NCBI GenBank assembly: GCA_019232905.1
Contig: JAFANA010000001.1
Coordinates: 1-36,452, forward strand
Reading direction: 5' to 3'
DNA from: Vulcanimicrobiota bacterium
GTDB lineage: Bacteria; Vulcanimicrobiota; Vulcanimicrobiia; Vulcanimicrobiales; Vulcanimicrobiaceae
DNA: 36,452 nt
Made by a program: the position numbers and the translations under genes. Position 1 is the stretch's first letter. The number at the start of each line of letters is the position of its first letter. Shown piece after piece: positions 7,357 through 14,880 of this stretch. The notes under the pieces were generated by a model, which had not been told where the DNA came from, ran no database searches, and was given only the letters and a program-made list of their open reading frames with translations.

Positions 7357-8735
7357 CGATTTCGCGTCACGCGCTCCGGGAAAGCGAACAGTATCGCTGG
7401 TACGCGCTTGCCGTCATCATGACGGGGTCGATGATGGGAACGCTCGACGCGTCGATCGCGAACGTCGCGATGCCGACCCTCGCGCGTGTGTATTCGAGCA
7501 CGGTCGACAACGCCGAGTGGGTCATTCTCTCGTTCATGCTCGTCAGCGCGTCGACGCTCGTACTCTTCGGCCGTCTGGGCGATATGTTCGGGCAAAAACG
7601 CATCTATCTCGGCGGATTCGCAATCTTCGGACTCAGTTCGCTTGCGTGCGCCTTTTCACCGACGCTGCTTTTTTTGATCGTTGCACGCGGCATCCAAGCC
7701 ATCGGCGCCGGCATGCTGGTCTCTTCGAATCAGGCGTTGATCGTCGACAGTTTTCCGACCGAGCAACGCGGCCGCGCGATCGGCTTCAACGGTGCCGCCG
7801 TGGCCGTCGGCCTATCGCTCGGACCGATTGTGGGCGGTGCAATCATCACGTACGGCGATTGGCGCTGGATCTTCCTCATCAACGTCCCGATCTCCATTAT
7901 CGCCTTAACGGCCGCCGCGTTCATCCTCAAACGGCCGGTGAACAAACGCGGCGAGGGATTCGATCCGCTCGGCGCGCTGCTCTCGATTGCCGGCCTCTTC
8001 TCGCTTTCGCTCGCGCTGTCGCGCTCGCACATTTGGGGATGGCACTCCCCGTGGACGTGGGGCCTTATCGCTGCCTCAGTCGTCCTGCTTACGATCTTCG
8101 TGGCCGTCGAACGGCGCGTAGCTGCGCCCACCCTCGATCTCGCCCTGTTTAAGAGCCGCGTGTTCGCGTTCTCGGTGCTCGCCGCGTTGATCTACTTTGT
8201 TGGTATTGCCGGTGTGATTTTCATCGTACCGCTGGCAGCGCAGACGACCCTCGGTGCGTCAGCACTTGCCGCGGGACTGCTGCTCACACCGGTCACCGCA
8301 GCAAACGTTATTCTCGCTCCGCTGGCTGGCGGGCTCTCCGACAAGGTTCCGGTACGCTACGTTTCAACTGCGGGTGCGCTCATTGTCGGTTTTGGTCTCT
8401 TTTTGATGTCGCGTTTACCGCACCACCCGGCGGCGTGGCAAATGATTGCGTCGCTCATGGTTGCCGGCGCGGGCACCGCGGTGTTCAGTCAGCCCAATAA
8501 CAGTGCGATTATGGGATCTGCGCCGCCGAATCGGCGCGGTATTGCGGCTGGAACGCTGGCCACAGCGCGCACAACTGGGCAATTGCTGGGAATTGCGGTC
8601 GCAAGTGCGATCTACTTTGCCCGCGTTGAGCAGCTTGGTCCACTCGGCGAAACGTTTGCGCCCGCAACGTCATATTTCGGATTCGTTGCCGTCGTGATGC
8701 TGGCCGTGGCAGCGATTTCTTGGGTTCGCGAATAA
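7353..8735 (+). CDS. DHA2-type MFS multidrug/efflux transporter (EmrB/QacA family)
   Basis: A 460-residue major facilitator of the 14-helix drug:H+ antiporter-2 family, inner membrane. DASIANVAMPTL in helix 1 is the DHA2 motif D1, GRLGDMFGQKRIYLGG in loop 2-3 is motif A, and SLGPIVGGAI in helix 5 is antiporter motif C. The substrate cannot be inferred. The GTG at 7353-7355 overlaps the stop of the cobalamin-binding gene (GTGA), giving MTISRHALRESEQYRWYAL as the N-terminus; an ATG at 7263 in the same frame would put 30 Arg-rich residues from inside the upstream gene in front and is rejected. The third gene of the selD operon. A weak hairpin and an AT-rich palindrome follow the stop. Confidence 0.88.
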   Translation: MTISRHALRESEQYRWYALAVIMTGSMMGTLDASIANVAMPTLARVYSSTVDNAEWVILSFMLVSASTLVLFGRLGDMFGQKRIYLGGFAIFGLSSLACAFSPTLLFLIVARGIQAIGAGMLVSSNQALIVDSFPTEQRGRAIGFNGAAVAVGLSLGPIVGGAIITYGDWRWIFLINVPISIIALTAAAFILKRPVNKRGEGFDPLGALLSIAGLFSLSLALSRSHIWGWHSPWTWGLIAASVVLLTIFVAVERRVAAPTLDLALFKSRVFAFSVLAALIYFVGIAGVIFIVPLAAQTTLGASALAAGLLLTPVTAANVILAPLAGGLSDKVPVRYVSTAGALIVGFGLFLMSRLPHHPAAWQMIASLMVAGAGTAVFSQPNNSAIMGSAPPNRRGIAAGTLATARTTGQLLGIAVASAIYFARVEQLGPLGETFAPATSYFGFVAVVMLAVAAISWVRE

Positions 8736-8744
8736 ATATTTATT
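8731..8744. repeat. AT-rich perfect palindrome over the transporter stop codon
   Basis: AATAAATATTTATT is a perfect 14-base palindrome that includes the TAA stop of the MFS gene and stands out from the GC-rich surroundings. It may be part of the transcription-end region or a promoter/curvature element for the downstream gene; no function can be assigned. Confidence 0.4.
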
Positions 8745-8755
8745 TATCCGGAAGG

Positions 8756-8786
8756 TCATCATTGAGATTGCCATGATGAACTTTTG
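8756..8786 (+). terminator. Possible weak terminator of the selD operon
   Basis: TCATCAT (8756-8762) and ATGATGA (8773-8779) form a perfect seven-pair, A/T-rich stem with a ten-base loop, followed by ACTTTTG. It is the only terminator-like structure after the transporter, but the stem is weak and the T-run is short. Confidence 0.35.
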
Positions 8787-8814
8787 ACGAAGCGCTGGGG
8801 TTAAAGTCACTTGT

Positions 8815-8831
8815 CGCGCGTGACACGCGCG
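8815..8831. promoter_or_regulatory. Perfect GC-rich inverted repeat upstream of the secreted-protein gene
   Basis: CGCGCGT-GAC-ACGCGCG is a perfect seven-base inverted repeat with a three-base centre, ending 17 bases before the ATG at 8849. It could be an operator or a hairpin in the 5' leader that occludes ribosome entry. No good -35/-10 pair or Shine-Dalgarno sequence is visible around it. Confidence 0.3.
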
Positions 8832-8848
8832 CGCATGCTATTACTACT

Positions 8849-9325
8849 ATGCGTACCTTGAATTTTATCCGCGCAATTCCGGCGGTTGCGATCGCCGGTG
8901 CACTCGGCGTCTGCCTCATGGGCGCCACGAACGACTCCGTCAGCGCCGGCGATGTAGCTTTTGCGCCGGCAACGATGAACATTCTTCTCCAGAGTGTTGC
9001 GAACGCTGAAGCCGTCCAGAGCGACGGCGCAACGGGCGACGTTGCGAAGCTCGCCGCGAGCATCCAAAGCGATGAACTCGCGGTCGGAACGCAACTCGCG
9101 AATGTTGCGAGTTTTGACGGGATCGACGTGAAAACCGACTTGCCGAAGTCGGATTGCACGACCGATACCTTCGCCGAAGACCAGGTTACCTCGCTGAATA
9201 AACTGATCTCGCTCCTGCAAGCCGAAAAAGATAGCGGCAACGCGCCGAACCTCCGCGACTTCGCCGACAACGCGATTCCGCGGCTGCAAAAAGACCTCGA
9301 CGCAGCCAAAGCCGCAGCCAAGTAA
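8849..9325 (+). CDS. Secreted helical protein, DUF4142-like
   Basis: A 158-residue exported protein. Residues 1-26 form a signal peptide (basic MRTLNFIR, hydrophobic core, cleavage probably near GA-TND). The mature part is predicted all-helical: AEAVQSDGATGDVAKLAASIQSDE, then a loop with VKTDLP, then FAEDQVTSLNKLISLLQAEKDSG and a C-terminal Lys/Ala-rich helix. That layout and the position of the conserved D/E residues resemble DUF4142, a ferritin-like four-helix family of periplasmic proteins with unknown role, but the match is weak. It stands alone, with a strong hairpin terminator at 9334-9365. No catalytic motif is visible. Confidence 0.7.
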   Translation: MRTLNFIRAIPAVAIAGALGVCLMGATNDSVSAGDVAFAPATMNILLQSVANAEAVQSDGATGDVAKLAASIQSDELAVGTQLANVASFDGIDVKTDLPKSDCTTDTFAEDQVTSLNKLISLLQAEKDSGNAPNLRDFADNAIPRLQKDLDAAKAAAK

Positions 9326-9333
9326 AACAAGTG

Positions 9334-9365
9334 AGGCGGCGCGCATCCGGCGATGCGCGCCGCCT
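9334..9365. terminator. Bidirectional hairpin terminator between convergent genes
   Basis: GGCGGCGCGCAT (9335-9346) pairs perfectly with ATGCGCGCCGCC (9353-9364), a 12-bp stem (13 with the flanking A-T) closing a six-base loop. It lies between the + gene ending at 9325 and the - gene ending at 9395. A T-rich stretch (TTGTTTTAC) follows on the minus strand; the plus side has only CTTCTT. Confidence 0.7.
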
Positions 9366-9394
9366 TCTTCGAAGCGTTCGTGAACCTCGAGGCG

Positions 9395-10234
9395 CTATGC
9401 CGGAACGGCGACTCGTTTCGTAACGAATTCGAAGAGATCGTTGTTGAGACGATCCTTCATGGTCGAGGGCAAGCCGTGCGGTGCGCCTTCGTACACCTTC
9501 AACTGCCCGTTTTTCACGAGCTTGATCGCCTGGAGCGCCGCGGCCTTAATCGGAACGATTTGATCATCGTCGCCGTGGATGATGAGCACCGGGACGTCGA
9601 GCTGTTTTAAGTCCTCCGTCAGATCAGTTTCGGAAAACGCCTTGACGCAGTCGTATGCCCCCGGCATACCGCACAGCATACCTTGCAACCAGAAGAAGTC
9701 GCGCAAGCCCTGCGACACTTTGGAGCCCTGGCGGTTCGCGCCGTAGAACGGTGCGCTAAGATCCTTGAAGAATTCCGCCCGGTCAGCTTGTATTGCCGTA
9801 CGAATTTGATCGAACGCTTCGATCGGCGTGCCTTCCGGATTGGCGGGCGTCTTGAGCATCAACGGGGTGATCGAACTGACGAGCGCTACGGCGACGGTAC
9901 GGTTCTTTCCAAAGCGCGCAACGTAGCGCGCAACCTCGCCGCCGCCGGTGGAGTGTCCGACATGCACCGCTTGCTTGAGATCGAGATGTTCGGTCAACTG
10001 CGCGAGATCGGACGCGTACGTGTCGATATCGTTACCGGTCAGCGTCTGGGTCGAGCGGCCATGGCCGCGACGATCGTGCGCGATGCAGCGATACCCCTTG
10101 TGCGCGAGAAAGAACATCTGATCTTCCCATGCATCCGAATCCAGCGGCCATCCGTGGCTAAAGACGATTGGTTGCCCCGTTCCCCAGTCTTTGAAATAAA
10201 TCTCCGCGCCGTCACGTAACGTCAGTCTCGGCAT
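9395..10234 (-). CDS. Alpha/beta hydrolase, cofactor-free haloperoxidase / arylesterase type
   Basis: A 279-residue alpha/beta hydrolase of the non-haem chloroperoxidase/arylesterase group, probably cytosolic. The oxyanion segment FSHGWPLD (25-32), the nucleophile elbow GHSTGGGE with S95, the acid in HGDDDQIVP (about D224) and the histidine in GAPHGL (about H253) complete the triad. Enzymes of this type hydrolyse esters and lactones and can make peracids for halide oxidation; the natural substrate is not evident. The start at 10234 gives [18 protein letters not shown], the usual N-terminus, with a good ribosome site (CGGAGA) upstream. The gene is monocistronic, flanked by hairpin terminators at 9334-9365 and 10348-10389. 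Confidence 0.9.
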   Translation of the reverse strand: MPRLTLRDGAEIYFKDWGTGQPIVFSHGWPLDSDAWEDQMFFLAHKGYRCIAHDRRGHGRSTQTLTGNDIDTYASDLAQLTEHLDLKQAVHVGHSTGGGEVARYVARFGKNRTVAVALVSSITPLMLKTPANPEGTPIEAFDQIRTAIQADRAEFFKDLSAPFYGANRQGSKVSQGLRDFFWLQGMLCGMPGAYDCVKAFSETDLTEDLKQLDVPVLIIHGDDDQIVPIKAAALQAIKLVKNGQLKVYEGAPHGLPSTMKDRLNNDLFEFVTKRVAVPA

Positions 10235-10286
10235 TCTAAATTCTCCGTTTCGATCTGAATAAAATTTGTACGAGTAACATTACGGA

Positions 10287-10298
10287 TTTCGATCGAAA
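10287..10298. promoter_or_regulatory. Perfect palindrome TTTCGATCGAAA upstream of the hydrolase
   Basis: A perfect 12-base palindrome about 55 bases upstream of the hydrolase start on the minus strand. On that strand TTGGTC precedes it and TAATGT follows it with a 16-base spacer, so it would lie inside a possible promoter. A repressor site is plausible but unproven. A short hairpin GAGCC-AAC-GGCTC lies next to it at about 10305-10317. Confidence 0.3.
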
Positions 10299-10347
10299 GA
10301 CCAAGAGCCAACGGCTCGGTGAACAACTGAAACCGGATGGCGGTACC

Positions 10348-10389
10348 AAAAGCAAAGGCCCGCATCGTTTGACGCGAGCCTTTGCTTTT
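10348..10389. terminator. Strong intrinsic terminator downstream of lon
   Basis: AAAAGCAAAGGC (10348-10359) is perfectly complementary to GCCTTTGCTTTT (10378-10389), a 12-bp stem with an 18-base loop that can pair further (CGC/GCG). It ends with a T-run on both strands and lies 14 bases past the lon stop, so it ends the hsp20-lon transcript and insulates the hydrolase gene. Confidence 0.85.
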
Positions 10390-10402
10390 TACCGTTTCGC
10401 GG

Positions 10403-12871
10403 CTAGCGCTTACGCACCGGACGTCGACGGTCGACTTGACGGCGTTTCACCGTGCCGTTTGCCGTTGCCGCGGGGCGGCGGCGCATCGGAACGACGTTGT
10501 GAGCGATGCCGTTTTCTCCAAGTGCGACCGGGGTGACGATCCGTTTGCCGAGCGCGTGATGCAGCACTTCGCTGATCTCTTCGACCGGCACGAACGTCAT
10601 CGTGTCGCGTACTTCTTTCGGAATGTCGTCGAGATCGATCTCGTTGCGTTTCGGGAAGATGATCTTCGAGATGCCCGCGCGTTTTGCGCCCAGAACTTTC
10701 TCTTTGAGTCCACCGATCGGCAATACCTGACCGGTGAGCGTGATCTCACCCGTCATCGCGAGATTCGGATCGACTTTCAAGCCGGTAAGCATCGACGCAA
10801 TTGCCGTCGCCATCGTGATGCCGGCGGACGGACCGTCTTTCGGCGTCGCTCCGGCGGGCACGTGGATGTGGATGTCGTGCTTCGCAAAGTAGTCTTCCGG
10901 AATGTCGAGTTCGCTCGAACGTGACCGTAAGAACGACACGGCAGCTTGCGCGCTTTCCTTCATGACGTCGCCGAGCTGGCCGGTGAGCACCAGCTTCCCG
11001 GTTCCCGGCATCGCCGTCGCTTCGATGAACACGATGTCGCCGCCGACCGGCGTCCACACCATGCCCGTCGCAACACCGACGGATGCAACGCGCTTGCGCA
11101 CTTCGTTGAAAAACCGCGGCTTGCTCAAGTACTCGGCAAGATTCTCCGGTTTGACCCGCGCTTTGAACCGCGGGTTCTCCGCGATCTTGCGCGCGACTTT
11201 ACGGAACACCGTGCCGATCTCACGCTCGAGATTACGCACTCCGGCTTCACGGGTGTAGTCACCGATGATTTGTCGCAGCGCCGGATCGCTGATCTGCGCT
11301 TGCGTCTCTTTCAAGCCGTTCGCCGTGCGCTGTTTCTTCAAGAGATAACGCTTGGCGATTTGCATCTTCTCGAGTTCCGTGTAGCCGGCGAGCTGGATGA
11401 TCTCCATGCGGTCGCGCAGCGGCGGCGAGATCGTATCGAGCGAGTTAGCCGTGCAGACGAAGAGCACTTGCGAGAGATCGAACGGCAGATCGAGATAATG
11501 ATCGCGGAACGTGTGATTCTGCTCCGGATCGAGCACCTCGAGCAGCGCCGACTGCGGGTCGCCGCGGAAGTCCGCACCGACCTTGTCGATTTCATCGATC
11601 ATCATGACCGGATTCTTCGTACCGGCATCGCGCATCGCGCGGATGATCGTGCCGGGCATCGCGCCGATGTACGTCCGTCGATGTCCGCGGATTTCCGCTT
11701 CGTCGCGTACGCCGCCGACCGAGAGGCGCACGAACTTGCGTCCCATTGCGCGTGCGATCGATTGTCCAAGCGACGTCTTACCGACGCCCGGAGGTCCGAC
11801 GAAGCACAGAATCGGGCCGGTCAGTTTCTTCTTCAGTTTGCCGACCGCAAGGTACTCGATGATTCGGTCCTTGATCTTTTCGAGATCATAGTGATCCTCG
11901 TCGAGAATCTCACGCGCTTTCTTGATATCGATGTGATCGGCGGTTTCCGTGTTCCACGGCAACTGCACGAGCCAATCGAGATACGTGCGAATAACGCTGT
12001 ATTCCGGCGATGCCTGCGGAACTTTCGAAAGACGGTCGAGCTCGCGCTCTGCCGCTTTGTGTACCTCTTCGGGCATCTTAGCTTCTTCGATCTTTTGACG
12101 CAGCTCGTTCGTTTCGGCTTGCTGCGGATCGACTTCGCCGAGCTCTTCTTGAATCGCGCGCAGTTGCTGGCGCAGATAGAACTCGCGCTGATTCTTCTCC
12201 ATCTCGCGTTGGATGTCGCTTTGGATCTTGTGACCCAGTTCGACGACTTCCAGCTCTTTGGTGAGCAGCAGCGTGAGCTTACGCATGCGCTTGGCGGTAT
12301 TGCGCTCTTCCAGCAGTGCCTGACGATCGGCCGTTTCCAAACGCATCGTCGACGCAACAAAGTACGTCAATACCGCAGGATCGGTGATGTTCTGCACCTC
12401 CATCTCCATCTCGCGCGGTGCTTGCGGGAGATAGGAGAGGAGCTTCTGGAAGAGGCCCGCGAGATTGCGCTGCATCGCGAGCAGTTCTTCGTTTTCAACG
12501 GTAACGTCGGGCAGCTCGGTGTAGGCCGCAACCATGTACGGTTCGGTTTGCGTGAATTGCTCGATTTGGAAGACGCTTTGGCCTGCGACGATACAACGAA
12601 TCGTACCGTCCGGAACCTTGAGCATCTTTTGAATGACGCCGATGGTGCCGATACGATGAACGTCGTCGGGACCGGGATTTTCTGTCTCACGATCCTTCAG
12701 CACGGTCAAACCGATCGGCTTGCCTTCGCGTAGCGCTTCTTCTACCAGCTGAATGCCCGGCTTCTTGACGACGGCGAGCGGAATAACGGTGCTCGGGAAG
12801 AGCACCGCTTCTTGCAGCGGTAGAATTCCGATCAAGTTCGCAGGAACGACCGGTGTTTTTTTCTCAGGCAT
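10403..12871 (-). CDS. lon: ATP-dependent protease Lon (LonA)
   Basis: Cytosolic AAA+ serine protease of 822 residues that degrades misfolded and regulatory proteins. The N-terminal substrate-binding domain (LPLQEAVLFPSTVIPLAV, about 10-210) is followed by a coiled-coil region (about 190-290). The AAA+ module carries Walker A GPPGVGKTS (359-367), Walker B MMIDEID (423-429) and the Arg-finger region. The C-terminal protease domain has the Ser-Lys dyad S682 (KDGPSAG) and K725 (GGLKEKVLGAK), spaced 43 residues as in E. coli Lon. The last 40 residues form a basic tail. It begins five bases after the Hsp20 stop on the same strand, a chaperone-protease operon, and ends at the strong terminator at 10348-10389. 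Confidence 0.98.
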   Translation of the reverse strand: MPEKKTPVVPANLIGILPLQEAVLFPSTVIPLAVVKKPGIQLVEEALREGKPIGLTVLKDRETENPGPDDVHRIGTIGVIQKMLKVPDGTIRCIVAGQSVFQIEQFTQTEPYMVAAYTELPDVTVENEELLAMQRNLAGLFQKLLSYLPQAPREMEMEVQNITDPAVLTYFVASTMRLETADRQALLEERNTAKRMRKLTLLLTKELEVVELGHKIQSDIQREMEKNQREFYLRQQLRAIQEELGEVDPQQAETNELRQKIEEAKMPEEVHKAAERELDRLSKVPQASPEYSVIRTYLDWLVQLPWNTETADHIDIKKAREILDEDHYDLEKIKDRIIEYLAVGKLKKKLTGPILCFVGPPGVGKTSLGQSIARAMGRKFVRLSVGGVRDEAEIRGHRRTYIGAMPGTIIRAMRDAGTKNPVMMIDEIDKVGADFRGDPQSALLEVLDPEQNHTFRDHYLDLPFDLSQVLFVCTANSLDTISPPLRDRMEIIQLAGYTELEKMQIAKRYLLKKQRTANGLKETQAQISDPALRQIIGDYTREAGVRNLEREIGTVFRKVARKIAENPRFKARVKPENLAEYLSKPRFFNEVRKRVASVGVATGMVWTPVGGDIVFIEATAMPGTGKLVLTGQLGDVMKESAQAAVSFLRSRSSELDIPEDYFAKHDIHIHVPAGATPKDGPSAGITMATAIASMLTGLKVDPNLAMTGEITLTGQVLPIGGLKEKVLGAKRAGISKIIFPKRNEIDLDDIPKEVRDTMTFVPVEEISEVLHHALGKRIVTPVALGENGIAHNVVPMRRRPAATANGTVKRRQVDRRRPVRKR

Positions 12872-12875
12872 ATCT

Positions 12876-13265
12876 TTAGGAAATTGACCTCTTGAGGATC
12901 ATGCGAATTTCGGTGCGGGTCGACGGCAAGTAGGCTTCCGCTGAAATGGGAAGCGCGATCACGAGCACGCCTTCGGCGTAGCTCGCGGCTGCCTCACCGA
13001 GAAAGTCGACGGCAACCGGAAGGTGGAGCCGCTTAGCAAACGAGCCATAGGCGATCTCCTTTTGAATGAATGAGCCCCGGCAGAAGCGGACCGCTTCGGT
13101 CCGGCGCCCGGTGATGAGGAGGTACCGCTCGTCGATGGCGACCCGGAGTGATTCCGGGTCGGCGCCGGCGACCTCGACCGCCACAATGATCTGGCCGCGG
13201 TCTTCGTCGACAAAGACGTCGGCATTAGGCTCGAACCCCAATCTGGGACGAACGACAAAGTCCAT
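12876..13265 (-). CDS. Small heat-shock protein, Hsp20/alpha-crystallin family
   Basis: A 129-residue ATP-independent holdase chaperone. The alpha-crystallin domain spans about residues 12-105: PNADVFVDEDRGQIIVAVEV opens it, LLITGRR and YGSFAKRLHLP follow, and ASYAEGVLVIALP is the GVL hallmark near its end. The N-terminal arm is short, and the C-terminal I-x-I oligomerisation motif is not clear. lon starts five bases downstream, so client holding and degradation are probably co-expressed. The start at 13265 (MDFVVRPRLGFEP) has only a distant GGAG upstream. An inverted repeat at 13288-13312 lies just upstream and could be a heat-shock operator; I see no CIRCE element. Confidence 0.9.
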   Translation of the reverse strand: MDFVVRPRLGFEPNADVFVDEDRGQIIVAVEVAGADPESLRVAIDERYLLITGRRTEAVRFCRGSFIQKEIAYGSFAKRLHLPVAVDFLGEAAASYAEGVLVIALPISAEAYLPSTRTEIRMILKRSIS

Positions 13266-13287
13266 TGCTGTCTTAAACCCGCACTCC

Positions 13288-13312
13288 TAGCAGTCGGATG
13301 CGCCGTCTGCTA
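13288..13312. promoter_or_regulatory. Inverted repeat upstream of hsp20-lon, possible operator
   Basis: TAGCAGTCGG (13288-13297) and CCGTCTGCTA (13303-13312) are inverted repeats with a single mismatch and a five-base spacer, centred about 35 bases upstream of the hsp20 start, in the divergent gap to the response regulator gene. The size and spacing suit a dimeric regulator. The rest of the 172-base gap holds two more short hairpins, CCGGG/CCCGG at 13324-13338 and CCGTGC/GCACGG at 13361-13379. Confidence 0.38.
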
Positions 13313-13437
13313 ATGGTCTAGTTCCGGGCGCCTCCCGGCAGCGCCTTCCCTTATCCTACCCCGTGCAGAGCAAGCACGGCTACGCCGATTACTAGTTGAA
13401 TGGGTGACGACCAACCGGACCTGACAGGAGGGGCCCG

Positions 13438-14490
13438 ATGTACGTAGCCGTCGTCGACGACCAAGAGGCGTCGCTGGCGGGCTTTTCGCAGATTCTGAAG
13501 CGCATATCGGACGCAGAACCGATCTGCTTCAAAAAAGCATCGGACGCGCTGCATTGGCTCGCCGGCGTCGACCCAGCATTCATCGTCGTCAACAACACCT
13601 TAGCGGATATCAGTGGTCTCGATTTCATCCGGCGCCTGCGTTTAATCCAGGGCCGTGAAAACACGCCCATTATTTTCACGACGGGAAAGACGGGCGATCG
13701 CGATCTTCGGCGCGCTGCCTTCGATTTGAGTATTCGCGCGTATCTCGAAAAGCCGATCAATCCCTCGGAGTTTCTCGTGCACGCCGTGCATATTGTCGAT
13801 GCGCAGCGAGAGAAATCGGATCTGCACAATCGCCTGCGTGAATCCACGAAGCGCGCGGAACTTGGTGCGAGCGTGAGCACGAGCGTCGACCTGGGCGAGA
13901 TCATCGATGCAATGCTCAATGTCGCGGTGATGCACGATCCGACGATCGTCCTCCATCACGAACTCGCTTCGAAACTTGCCGTGGTACTTGGCCGCGAAGT
14001 CAAACTGACCGGCGAAGAGTTGCACGTGCTGGGTCAGGCCGCGCGGATCTACGACATCGGCAAAGTGGCGATCCCGCAACGCATTCTCGAAACGCGCGCG
14101 CAAGCGACCGCCGCCGATCGTGTATCGATCGAACGGCATTGCGAAGCCGGAACACGACTGCTCGCCGGCCGGGAAACGCCTGTGATGCGAGCCGCGACCG
14201 TCATCGCGCAAACGCATCACGAACGATACGACGGCGGCGGCTACCCGCGTAAACTGCGCGGTTCGTCGATTCCGGTCATGGGACGAATCGTTGCCGTGGC
14301 GGATTCGCTCGCAGCGCTCCTGCGACCACGCAACGACCGGCCGGCACTCTCACTCGCGCAAGCGATGGAAGTGCTCGATAAAGGTTCCGGCACCGCCTAC
14401 GACCCTATGGTCGTCAACGCGATTCGCAGCGGGCTCAATGATATCTCACGCATCGTTCACGAAACGCAGCAAGCCGCCCAGGCAAGCTAA
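13438..14490 (+). CDS. Response regulator with pseudo-receiver and degenerate HD-GYP domain
   Basis: A 350-residue two-domain protein. The receiver (1-120) keeps the acidic pair D7-D8 and K105 (LEKP), but the phospho-acceptor position reads VVNNTLADISG: N52 replaces Asp when aligned with VVDYQMPELDG of the paralogue at 22056. The HD-GYP domain (about 150-340) should cleave cyclic di-GMP. It retains HHELA, ERHCEAG, HHERYDGGGYP (260-270) and VADS, but the HD dyad is Y205-D206 (IYDIGKV) where HDIGK is expected. It may act as a phosphorylation-independent binder rather than an enzyme. A strong Shine-Dalgarno (AGGAGGGG) precedes the ATG. The 3' end overlaps the convergent DUF4126 gene by 45 bases. 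Confidence 0.87.
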   Translation: MYVAVVDDQEASLAGFSQILKRISDAEPICFKKASDALHWLAGVDPAFIVVNNTLADISGLDFIRRLRLIQGRENTPIIFTTGKTGDRDLRRAAFDLSIRAYLEKPINPSEFLVHAVHIVDAQREKSDLHNRLRESTKRAELGASVSTSVDLGEIIDAMLNVAVMHDPTIVLHHELASKLAVVLGREVKLTGEELHVLGQAARIYDIGKVAIPQRILETRAQATAADRVSIERHCEAGTRLLAGRETPVMRAATVIAQTHHERYDGGGYPRKLRGSSIPVMGRIVAVADSLAALLRPRNDRPALSLAQAMEVLDKGSGTAYDPMVVNAIRSGLNDISRIVHETQQAAQAS

Positions 14491-14865
14491 GACGAGCACG
14501 TCCTCCGCGAGGCCGGCCGCGAAGTCGGGAATATCGGTATTCTCTTTGATGAATTTCCGAAGGTTCGCGGCGGCGAAGGCCGTCCCGATTGCAGCGACGG
14601 CGGCAATCGCGTACGCCGCGGCGTCCGGTTTGCGAACGCCGGTGCGGACGGCATAGATCGCGCCGCCGACGCGCGGTGCTAGTCCCCCCGGCGTTGCGCG
14701 GCTCGGCACGAACGGCAGTTTGTCCGCAACCATCTCTCCGCCGAGGGCCATCGCAGAGCCGATCGGTAGACGCTTGGATTCGCTCCAACGCGCTGCGAAT
14801 GGTCCTGCCGTGGAGCGAATGCCCGTCGTTGCGCCAAGAAGCGCCGATCGTACGTACGTGTTCAT
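14446..14865 (-). CDS. DUF4126 family membrane protein
   Basis: A 139-residue protein matching DUF4126: RSALLGATTGIRSTAGPFAA near the start, GGEMVADKLPFVPSRATPGGL in the middle (the family core) and two or three hydrophobic segments (GGAIYAV, AAYAIAAVAAIGTAFAAA, VLVLACLGGLLRFV). The function is unknown; members are small inner-membrane proteins. The frame stays open upstream to 15486 inside the dehydrogenase gene, but the family N-terminus begins at the ATG at 14865. Only 15 bases separate this start from the divergent ATG at 14881, so each gene's promoter must lie in or over the other's 5' region. Its 3' end overlaps the HD-GYP gene by 45 bases. Confidence 0.82.
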   Translation of the reverse strand: MNTYVRSALLGATTGIRSTAGPFAARWSESKRLPIGSAMALGGEMVADKLPFVPSRATPGGLAPRVGGAIYAVRTGVRKPDAAAYAIAAVAAIGTAFAAANLRKFIKENTDIPDFAAGLAEDVLVLACLGGLLRFVNDA

Positions 14866-14880
14866 GGTAGAAAGGTTCCC

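Noticed and set aside
10946-12733. 595-codon open frame on the + strand opposite lon
   Set aside because: It is antisense to the conserved lon gene. High-GC codon use leaves the opposite strand open, and the translation is Arg/Leu/Asp-rich with no recognisable domain.
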